A stretch of DNA of 64,000 bases. It comes from Oceanospirillaceae bacterium (GTDB lineage Bacteria; Pseudomonadota; Gammaproteobacteria; Pseudomonadales; Balneatricaceae). A model generated the notes under the pieces. That model worked only from the letters and a program-made list of their open reading frames with translations, did no database searches and was not told the DNA's origin. The DNA is taken from the NCBI GenBank assembly GCA_013215505.1, contig JABSQZ010000024.1, positions 48,589 through 112,588 of the forward strand, in the 5' to 3' direction. Both the position numbers and the translations under genes were made by a program. Below are positions 57,394-64,000 of the stretch, piece after piece (position 1 is the first letter of the stretch; each line of letters begins with the position of its first letter).

Positions 57394-58230
57394 TTACACT
57401 TCTATAGGTAAATTGGCATCCGCACCCCAATCGGTCCATGAGCCATCGTAAACGGCTAACGTTGTATAGCCTAACTCCCAGGCAGCCATTAAAGTAATAC
57501 ATGCGGTTACCCCAGAGCCACAGCTAAAAATATACTGTTGATCCCTGTAGGGCATCCACTTTGCGAATTGCTGTTTCAGTGCCTGGGAGGAAATCAACTC
57601 ACCATCAGTGACTATTTCGCTAAAGGGGAAGTTTATCGAGTGTGGGATGTGCCCGGATCTTAATCCCGGTCGAGTTTCTAATTCACGTCCGTAGAAGCGA
57701 TCCGCTGATCGAACATCTATAACAGTACTGCTGGCTGTTTCAATGGGACTTTGGATAACAGTTAAGACATCCGCAGAATTGACAAAACAACCCGAATCGA
57801 ACACTGCAGTGAAGTCTCCCGCAGTACTAGCAGTTTCAAGTTGCGTAGTAGTTGGCAAATTTTGCGCCTGCCATTTGGGCATTCCACCCGCCAGCACATA
57901 GACCTTTTGTAGCCCCATCGCCTTAAACATCCACCAGGCTCTGGGGGCAAAAAACAACCCGCGTTGGTCGTAGACAATCACTGTGCTGTGCTGATTGATA
58001 CCTAATAACCTTGCCTGCTCAGTGAAGGTATTATCGCTGGGCATAGTGCAGGGGAGAGTGGCGCTGCGATCACAAAACACCTTCGCGTAATCAAATGCCT
58101 GGCTGCCGGGGATATAGGCAGCAGTGCTTTCGTGCGTTGATACCATACTGGCATCTAAGACAATAATATCTGGGTCTGTGTAGTGGCTGGCTAGCCAGGA
58201 AACTGATACCAGTGAGCAGTTAGCCTGCAT
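57394..58230 (-). CDS. sseA: 3-mercaptopyruvate/thiosulfate sulfurtransferase
   Basis: 278 residues of two rhodanese domains. The active cysteine is Cys237 in SCGSGVTACI; the CGSGVTA loop indicates mercaptopyruvate specificity. The first domain has VIVYDQRGLFFAPRAWWMFK. An AAGGAG site precedes the ATG by 9 bases and overlaps the end of the DUF4401 gene, so it is in that operon. It moves sulfur from 3-mercaptopyruvate to cyanide or thiols. Confidence 0.93.
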   Translation of the reverse strand: MQANCSLVSVSWLASHYTDPDIIVLDASMVSTHESTAAYIPGSQAFDYAKVFCDRSATLPCTMPSDNTFTEQARLLGINQHSTVIVYDQRGLFFAPRAWWMFKAMGLQKVYVLAGGMPKWQAQNLPTTTQLETASTAGDFTAVFDSGCFVNSADVLTVIQSPIETASSTVIDVRSADRFYGRELETRPGLRSGHIPHSINFPFSEIVTDGELISSQALKQQFAKWMPYRDQQYIFSCGSGVTACITLMAAWELGYTTLAVYDGSWTDWGADANLPIEV

Positions 58231-58241
58231 CTGAATTCTCC

Positions 58242-59861
58242 TTAATTACTAGGTCGGTTATAGCCGATGATGTTAAATGTTTTATCGCGCATATTATTCA
58301 GTAATAACTCGCCATTGGCGGCCACTCTGAACTCGCCATAGGCTGCCTCTTGATACTGTTGGCCAGTGCCTTCCTCAAAGAAGAAAGCGTGAGTAGCCAG
58401 CAGTATCCTGTTATTGCGGACACGAAACTGCATCTTTAACTGATGACTCATTAATGTTTGACCACGGTAGATGTCATGGTAAGTCGCACGCATATTTTCA
58501 TCCAGGTTAACCACAAAATAACCAGAGCTGAGGTTTTGTGCCTCAGAATCATTATCTAGCAATGTCGATTCGATGACAAACCGCAAGCGCATATAATCTC
58601 CCTGCATAATAGAGCGCGGATCAACAGGCGCTAACTCAAGCAATGCTATCCGGCCGTTGCTTAACAAGGTTTCTTTCTGGTAAATGTTAAAATTGACTAG
58701 CCCTAAAATAGTCAGCAGCACAGCAACTGCAATCTTCTTTTGTCTGTTTAAAGCGTATTTTTGCGCTAAATTCGACAGTGATAGAGCACTGTGGCCCAAC
58801 GTTAGATGCAGCCAGTAATAACCAGCACTGAACAACGAGGCAAAAGCGAACAAACTCAGTGACTTGTTGAGCAAAGTCCAATGTAGCGAATAATAATAGC
58901 GGGAGGTGAAGGCCAATAACGCAACAACGCCAAATACCAGTAACATGCGCCGTTGCTTAAAGAAGCCAAACAGCAGCAGTAAAAAGGCGGCGCTAGTACC
59001 TGCGATTATATAGCTGACGACGATCAGTAACAGACTGGCCAATAACAATAACAATCCGTTGCTAGAAAGAAATTCGATATTATAAGTGCTGCGTAGATAT
59101 TGCAGCAAAGCTATCAGCAACAAGCCAATCACTGACTGATTAGCCCAATAGGAGAGTTGTTGGAGCCAGAGGCTGCGCTCTGGACCCAGCTCTAACATAA
59201 AATAAACTTCAGGGTAGAAGACCTGTCCGCTAAAAATCAGCAGCGACAGGCACAGCCCATAACCAATAGGCTCCCATAACTGGCAATTTTTAACCCAGGA
59301 CAAATCGCTGATCCAGAGTGCGGCAAAGAGCAAATGAGCCAGGCTGATAGACAGGGCTGAAATGCCCATTTCTGCAAAAGCGAATGACAGTGCAATCAGA
59401 GCGAACCAAGTCGATAATAGCCGACTGCCATAGTTGGAAATTAAAAACACCAACAGGCACTGATAGGCAAACAAACACAAATAAAAAGGCAGTGAGAAGT
59501 AGTCGAGCCAGGACGAAAGCCCCCAAGCCAGCAACAGTTGACCACTGAGATTTAATGCTAAAGCTATTTGCCTGAAAAACTCTTGTTGTTTATCGCTGTT
59601 AAATAGCGCATAGGCCCCGGCATTGAGTAGCATCCCCAAGAACAATAATAAGCTGTAGTTTTCGTTCTCAAATATAAAAAATCCCAGTATCGAACCTGTG
59701 AATGCCAGTAGGAAACATGCCGCTAACCAGCCGGCAAACCCCTGCAAAACCCGTATATACCAAAGACTGTGCAAGGTTTGGGGTGATCTTCTGTCAGCGA
59801 CCAGTTTGGCCTGGTAAAGCTGCTGCCAAAGGCGCCAGTCAGGTGATTTTTCAATGCACAT
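58242..59861 (-). CDS. DUF4401 and GDYxxLxY domain fusion membrane protein
   Basis: About 540 residues. The N-terminal DUF4401 part (about 1-350) has around ten membrane helices. A last helix near 365-385 leads to a soluble GDYXXLXY domain with the namesake motif in IMQGDYMRLRFV (about residue 420). These domains are often separate adjacent genes; here they are one chain. ATG 59861 is used; 59879 is also possible. It overlaps the end of the DUF2157 gene and is followed 11 bases later by sseA. Confidence 0.85.
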   Translation of the reverse strand: MCIEKSPDWRLWQQLYQAKLVADRRSPQTLHSLWYIRVLQGFAGWLAACFLLAFTGSILGFFIFENENYSLLLFLGMLLNAGAYALFNSDKQQEFFRQIALALNLSGQLLLAWGLSSWLDYFSLPFYLCLFAYQCLLVFLISNYGSRLLSTWFALIALSFAFAEMGISALSISLAHLLFAALWISDLSWVKNCQLWEPIGYGLCLSLLIFSGQVFYPEVYFMLELGPERSLWLQQLSYWANQSVIGLLLIALLQYLRSTYNIEFLSSNGLLLLLASLLLIVVSYIIAGTSAAFLLLLFGFFKQRRMLLVFGVVALLAFTSRYYYSLHWTLLNKSLSLFAFASLFSAGYYWLHLTLGHSALSLSNLAQKYALNRQKKIAVAVLLTILGLVNFNIYQKETLLSNGRIALLELAPVDPRSIMQGDYMRLRFVIESTLLDNDSEAQNLSSGYFVVNLDENMRATYHDIYRGQTLMSHQLKMQFRVRNNRILLATHAFFFEEGTGQQYQEAAYGEFRVAANGELLLNNMRDKTFNIIGYNRPSN

Positions 59862-60910
59862 TATTGATCCTCCTCCCAATCGATTGGTCTGCCTTCATCA
59901 ATAGAGTTATCAGCTGCACTGGCTTGCTGGAACAGCAGCGACAGGCTTTTTAGCCATTTACCGGCCAGTGCTGAACAGAGCACTATATTTAGTCCCGTTA
60001 GTAAAAATTGACCCGCTTCGTCGTAGTTTGTGTGGCTGAGGATAAAAGCACTGCTGACAAAAATAAAACTTAGGCAGCCTAAGGTTAAGATAAACAAGTC
60101 TCTGATTAAGTATCTATAAATCAGCAGCACAGCAATAAGAGCCAGAATATAACCCAGCAATTCCAGGTTAAAAGTACCTGCCCAAAATGACTTTATAGCG
60201 ACAAAACTGATGCTCCAGAGAGCAGTGACGGCGAGTACTTGTTGGCTATAACGGTTGGGATTTGTGGGCTCACTCTGAGTATGCTGTTGCACTATACGTT
60301 GATAGAAACGCTGCAGTTCAAACAGTGCTAAAAGCGTGCTATTAAAGGCAAAAAACAGCCAAGAAACTGACTCTGCGCTCCACAGCGCCCATAACAGGTT
60401 CTGATTAACTTCCAGGTAAAGAAACAGTGCCAGGTTGCTCAGCAGTATGTTAAAGATCCACAAGATACTGGAGCGACCAATAAGCGACCAGGGCAGCATA
60501 AACACAGCCCAGAGCGCAAATAATTGCCAGGGGTCAGCGCCGGTCTGAAAAGTTTGTCCGACTAAGGCTAACAGTGCACCGGTTAATACTGACATGGACA
60601 TCAGCAGGGCAGTGGTTATTATCTTACGGCCCCAGTGACGCACATAGATGATTGCAGAGAGACAAATCGCCAGCTCGACTAAGGCAAACTTAGCCAGTCT
60701 GGGTATCTCCTGCCAATTGTAGGCAAAAAAGAAAATCACCCCGCAGCTAAAAGAGCCAACAGCTAACCACAGCAGCCCCAGTTGAATAAATTCAAGCCAT
60801 TGCCGCTGATTTGGCTGAGAATTAGTTATCTCAATTGCCTGAGCTAGACTTGCTTCATCTAACAACCCCGATTCTGTCCAGTGGAGAATTCTCTGTCTAT
60901 TCTCTAACAT
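59861..60910 (-). CDS. DUF2157 domain membrane protein
   Basis: 349 residues. A soluble N-terminal helical domain (about 1-55, LENRQRILHWTESGLLDEASL) is typical of DUF2157 proteins and is followed by about nine helices. First gene of the DUF2157, DUF4401/GDYxxLxY, sseA operon. Members are thought to act in the inner membrane, but the process is not established. Confidence 0.85.
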   Translation of the reverse strand: MLENRQRILHWTESGLLDEASLAQAIEITNSQPNQRQWLEFIQLGLLWLAVGSFSCGVIFFFAYNWQEIPRLAKFALVELAICLSAIIYVRHWGRKIITTALLMSMSVLTGALLALVGQTFQTGADPWQLFALWAVFMLPWSLIGRSSILWIFNILLSNLALFLYLEVNQNLLWALWSAESVSWLFFAFNSTLLALFELQRFYQRIVQQHTQSEPTNPNRYSQQVLAVTALWSISFVAIKSFWAGTFNLELLGYILALIAVLLIYRYLIRDLFILTLGCLSFIFVSSAFILSHTNYDEAGQFLLTGLNIVLCSALAGKWLKSLSLLFQQASAADNSIDEGRPIDWEEDQ

Positions 60911-61313
60911 CGCTGATCTCTGCTGTTTAAATTTAATTGATCAAATGATATAGAAGTTTGCCTGCATATTAAACAACTAAGAAAAATAGCTAAGTTACAT
61001 CAGCACCTTATACCGAGTTGTTAAATTGATTAGCAGCCGATTTTGACTGAAAAAGCAAAGCCAGGGTTGGCAAAACTGTTATTGTGTCTAAGAGGGTATT
61101 AAGCGGTTTATCGCTGTTGTTGTGACAGTTAGTTGCCGATAAATAGGAGTTTTTGCTATAGGATAGCCCTTAACAAGCGTTCTCTTGTGCAGCTGCTGGT
61201 TCTATACTAAGGACAGGCGAAAACGTTCGGTGCGCCTCTGGTTTAAAGAAGCTACTGGACTTATTCAGCAGCCCACTGAAACCCCAATAGCAATCGATTA
61301 GAGGTGAGTCCCA
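60911..61313. other. intergenic, divergent promoters
   Basis: 403 bp between divergent genes. No gene or strong repeat is visible. A TTCTATACT-type -10 element near 61200 is possible but uncertain. Confidence 0.35.
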
Positions 61314-61574
61314 ATGAGCGACAATCCTATCCTGGCAGACAATAAACCCATCAAAGTGATACTGCAGCAGGGACAACAATATTGTTTTTGCTGTTGCGGG
61401 CGATCCTTGGCTCAGCCCTTTTGTGATGGCTCACACACCAGCACTCGCTTATCGCCAAAAGTATTTACTGCCAACAAAACCGGCCCGGTGATGCTCTGTC
61501 GCTGTAAACAGTCTAAAAACCTGCCGTACTGCGATGGTAGCCACAGTCAATACAGCCCGGCAGATATAGGCTGA
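61314..61574 (+). CDS. CDGSH iron-sulfur protein, two clusters
   Basis: 86 residues with two CDGSH zinc-finger-like motifs. One is C-C-C-GRSLAQPF-CDGSH (CxCxxSxxxPxCDGSH) and the other is LCRCKQSKNLPYCDGSH. Each binds a 2Fe-2S cluster with three Cys and one His. Typical small, single-domain bacterial form. AGGTGAG lies 7 bases upstream of the ATG. Redox or iron-sulfur transfer role inferred from the family. Confidence 0.9.
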   Translation: MSDNPILADNKPIKVILQQGQQYCFCCCGRSLAQPFCDGSHTSTRLSPKVFTANKTGPVMLCRCKQSKNLPYCDGSHSQYSPADIG

Positions 61575-61585
61575 AGAGCGGGCTG

Positions 61586-62323
61586 TTATTTCTGTAAATA
61601 GCCTTTTGATTGTAAATAACTAAGCATATGCGGTCGGGCTTCTTTGTTCAGCATCTTAGAAATCTGTTCACTCCAGCCCTGCTGCTTAACATTGCTACTA
61701 CGAGCAGCGTAGTACTGTTTCAGCTGCTGGTCGTAAGCATTGATTGAAGTCTGATCATTTTCATCCGTATAGCAATCTTGTTTAAGCACGACTTCTACAG
61801 GTAGCCTGGGTTTTACTTCAGGGTTTTGGGCCGGATAACCCAGGCATAAACCAAATACCGGATACACTAAATCGGGTAGCTGGAGAAGTTCGCCAACCTG
61901 CGCGATATTGTTACGTAACCCACCAATATAAACACTCCCTAAACCCAGTGACTCAGCAGCCAACACTACATTTTGTGCGAACAGTCCACAATCTAAAGTC
62001 GCGGTGATAAATTGCTCAGTGAATCCAGATTGCATCGGTTGCTGATGCATATCGCAGGCCAGTTGGTGCCTTTGCATATCGGCACAAAAAACCAGGAATA
62101 TCGCGGCCTGAGCAACGTAATTTTGACCGCCGGCGAGTTCTGCTAAATGAGCGCGTTTATCGCAGTTGTTAACTTGAATGATGGTGCAGGACTGGATAAA
62201 GCTGGAAGTGGCAGCACTCTGGCCAGCCTTTATCAGTGTTTCTAAGTTCGCCTGTGGAATCTGCTGATCGGTAAATTTACGGATGGAGCGGTGGGATAAC
62301 ATTAAATTTATTACATCATTCAT
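61586..62323 (-). CDS. nfsA: NADPH-dependent nitroreductase (NfsA/FRP family)
   Basis: 245 residues of the FMN-binding nitroreductase fold. The N-terminus NLMLSHRSIRKFTDQQI holds the phosphate-binding arginines, and GLGSVYIGGLRNN with PVFGLCLGYPAQ marks the NfsA/flavin-reductase subtype. It performs two-electron reduction of nitroaromatics or quinones. It is convergent with the CDGSH gene with an 11-bp gap. Confidence 0.88.
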   Translation of the reverse strand: MNDVINLMLSHRSIRKFTDQQIPQANLETLIKAGQSAATSSFIQSCTIIQVNNCDKRAHLAELAGGQNYVAQAAIFLVFCADMQRHQLACDMHQQPMQSGFTEQFITATLDCGLFAQNVVLAAESLGLGSVYIGGLRNNIAQVGELLQLPDLVYPVFGLCLGYPAQNPEVKPRLPVEVVLKQDCYTDENDQTSINAYDQQLKQYYAARSSNVKQQGWSEQISKMLNKEARPHMLSYLQSKGYLQK

Positions 62324-62540
62324 CAGTAGTTTAAACCTTTAGTGTAAAGTGCCGGGCACAACCAGCGTGAAAAAGACGCAAATATAACAAAACATTCACT
62401 AAAATTGAAATAAGCGATGCCTGGCCAGTGCTAAAATGCATTGTTTGAGCGGTTGCTCCCGGATCTTCTGCAATGCGCAGAGTCAGGAGCATGAACGCTT
62501 CGGCTATTTAATAAAGTAAGTTTTAACAGCGGAACAGTTA

Positions 62541-63464
62541 ATGAAAAATAGTGCAGATACAAAAACTTATTGGGCTATCATCTATATGTTGGTCGCCATG
62601 TTTTCACTGTCAACCATGGATGCCCTGGCAAAAATATTGGTCAAAGGGGCCTACGATCCGCTGCAAATATTGGCGATCCGCAGTTGGATTATACTGGCGG
62701 TGTTACTGCTGTATTACTTTTCCCGCGGCCAGTTAACTCAGCTGCAAGCTAACAGATTAATACCGCAATTATTGCGCGGTGGGGTTGGTTTTTTAGCGCC
62801 TTACTGTTTCTTTAAATCACTGCAGAGTTTGCCGCTGGCGGATGCGACCATTATCTTTTTTAGCTCTACCTTTATGATTACCGCTCTGTCCTGGCCGCTA
62901 TTGCGGGAAAAAGTCGGGGTCTATCGCTGGAGTGCTGTGATCATTGGCTTTATCGGTGTATTAATCGCTATGGACCCCAAGGGCGATGGTGATTTGCTCA
63001 GCTATCTATACTGTCTGTTCGGCAGTTTTTGCTATTCATTGCTGTTTCTATCGGGCCGCTATCTGTCTAAAACCGAATCGGTGATCTCTCTGGTGTTCTT
63101 TTTTAACTTGAGCATGGCCATAGTCTCTACTAGTTTAGCGCCTTTGGTATGGGTGCCTGTGGCAACAGCAGATTACCTGTCCATTTTTATGTTTTCGGTA
63201 CTGGGTCTGCTCGGACACTTTTGTGTCACTAAAGCATTTAGCAGTGCCGATGTTGGCCTGATCACCCCGCTGGAATATACCGCCTTAATTTGGGCGGTGC
63301 TCTGGGGGTATTTGCTGTGGGGCGAAATCCCGGATAGCAACGTCTGGGTAGGCGCAGGTATCATCGTACTCTGCGCGCTGTTTGTGGTGTACCGGGAGTC
63401 AGTGGTTAAAAAAAGACAGCTGCGGGCAGCGAACAAGATAGCGCTCAATAGCGAGTCAACTTAA
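62541..63464 (+). CDS. DMT family transporter (EamA)
   Basis: 307 residues, ten membrane helices in two EamA repeats (about 10-140 and 150-285), with the typical STMDALAKILVKGAYDPLQILAIRSW split start and a PLEYTALIWAVLWGYLLW segment in the second repeat. Substrate unknown; members export amino acids, metabolites or drugs. A strong hairpin follows the stop. Confidence 0.9.
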   Translation: MKNSADTKTYWAIIYMLVAMFSLSTMDALAKILVKGAYDPLQILAIRSWIILAVLLLYYFSRGQLTQLQANRLIPQLLRGGVGFLAPYCFFKSLQSLPLADATIIFFSSTFMITALSWPLLREKVGVYRWSAVIIGFIGVLIAMDPKGDGDLLSYLYCLFGSFCYSLLFLSGRYLSKTESVISLVFFFNLSMAIVSTSLAPLVWVPVATADYLSIFMFSVLGLLGHFCVTKAFSSADVGLITPLEYTALIWAVLWGYLLWGEIPDSNVWVGAGIIVLCALFVVYRESVVKKRQLRAANKIALNSEST

Positions 63465-63498
63465 GTACTGCAATCATTCGCTATTCTGGATAGTAGCA

Positions 63499-63529
63499 GG
63501 CAGAGCCGGTATACTATGCCGGCTCTGCC
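63499..63529 (+). terminator. strong hairpin after the EamA gene
   Basis: An 11-bp perfect stem (GGCAGAGCCGG with CCGGCTCTGCC) and a nine-base loop. There is no T-run, so it may be a bidirectional or processing hairpin rather than a full intrinsic terminator. Confidence 0.6.
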
Positions 63530-63624
63530 TATAGGCTGTCGTTAAATTACAACAGGCTATACCAGTAGACCTTTGTTAACCCCCTCTCCCCAATAAAAGG
63601 GGACTATCTATACCCGGAATCATT

Positions 63625-63903
63625 ATGGCCAGTGCCTGCGCAAGACATATATTAGTAAAATCCAAATTAGAGGCTGAATCACTGAAGAAAAAATTAGCTA
63701 ACGGTGCTGATTTTGCGCAGCTCGCCAAAAAGCACTCTATCTGCCCCTCGGCCAAGCGAGGAGGGGACTTAGGCGAGTTTAAAGCGGGGACTATGCTGAA
63801 GGCTTTTGATCAAGTCGTCTTTAAGAAACCCTTATTACAAGTGCACGGGCCGGTCAAAACTAAGTTTGGCTACCACCTGATAGAGACTATTTACCGCTCT
63901 TGA
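63625..63903 (+). CDS. ppiC: peptidylprolyl isomerase, parvulin type
   Basis: 92 residues, the minimal PpiC parvulin domain. Conserved elements: ARHILVKSKLEAE, FAQLAKKHSICPSAKRGGDLG, MLKAFDQVVF and GPVKTKFGYHLIE. It catalyses cis-trans isomerisation of Xaa-Pro bonds in the cytoplasm; there is no signal peptide. Length and motifs match E. coli PpiC. Confidence 0.93.
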   Translation: MASACARHILVKSKLEAESLKKKLANGADFAQLAKKHSICPSAKRGGDLGEFKAGTMLKAFDQVVFKKPLLQVHGPVKTKFGYHLIETIYRS

Positions 63904-63962
63904 AGCAGGCTAATCAGAGCAGTCCCGCCCTTGTTTTTAACTTTTTTATAACCACAATCCCT

Positions 63963-63998
63963 GACGACTTCCGACTTCCGACTTCCAACTTCCAACTT
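63963..63998. repeat. heptamer tandem repeat, locus 8 (complement orientation)
   Basis: Thirty-six bases of CGACTTC and CAACTTC units running to the end of the window, 60 bases after the ppiC stop. The array may continue beyond the window. Confidence 0.85.
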
Positions 63999-64000
63999 AA

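Noticed and set aside
1..64000. tRNA or rRNA genes
   Set aside because: No cloverleaf-like stretch with a conserved T-loop (GTTCRANNC) in a suitable context and no rRNA-like sequence was seen by eye; a covariance search would be decisive.

Overview
The window reads as chromosomal DNA of a free-living, probably marine or aquatic gammaproteobacterium of moderate GC. The assignment rests on protein types: DUF2956, SseA-type 3-mercaptopyruvate sulfurtransferase, a TAXI-TRAP transporter with a fused DUF3394 permease, a SitABCD-type metal transporter, NfsA, YbaK and an S-formylglutathione hydrolase. No rRNA, tRNA, CRISPR array, phage module or intact insertion sequence was seen. The organism is not named, because protein character alone does not allow it. 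LAYOUT: 1-8 kb holds a GNAT acetyltransferase, a LysR-controlled SDR/thiolase/quinone-oxidoreductase operon, a SnoaL-like protein, a frame-broken DNA alkylation repair gene and a histone-deacetylase-family amidohydrolase. 8-18.7 kb is a loose accessory stretch of short single genes (TauE/SafE, esterase, HIT, GST, isochorismatase, YciI) mixed with decaying ones: a macro-domain relic, a methyltransferase, a frameshifted GlxA-type AraC regulator and a peroxiredoxin/thioredoxin-like gene. It also carries a 332-bp element with terminal inverted repeats and about 1 kb with no visible gene. 18.7-36 kb is a signalling island: three paralogous hybrid histidine kinases, each ending in three receiver domains, plus a CheR methyltransferase translationally overlapped with the third kinase and a convergent REC-PAS-GGDEF-EAL protein. 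The third kinase carries six tandem CHASE3-like units. 36-46 kb holds single metabolic genes and a complete AmmeMemoRadiSam set (A and B fused, divergent from the radical SAM partner). 46-52 kb holds a TAXI-TRAP uptake system, a P-loop kinase and YbaK. 52.6-56.6 kb is a sitABCD-like Mn/Fe uptake operon behind a perfect 17-bp palindrome. 56.7-64 kb holds a lipase-like pseudogene, an operon of DUF2157, DUF4401/GDYxxLxY and sseA, a CDGSH protein, NfsA, an EamA transporter and a parvulin PpiC. HOW THE PARTS FIT: The signalling island has the parts for integrated sensing. Kinase 1 has a periplasmic CxxCH (DUF3365) sensor, kinase 2 a membrane/HAMP/GAF sensor lying beside a truncated periplasmic binding protein, and kinase 3 the CHASE3 array; c-di-GMP turnover is the only recognisable output encoded nearby. 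The most unusual DNA-level feature is a degenerate heptamer tandem repeat (AGTYGGA and relatives) found at eight loci, always at or just beyond gene ends. In two cases it sits exactly where a gene has been truncated.
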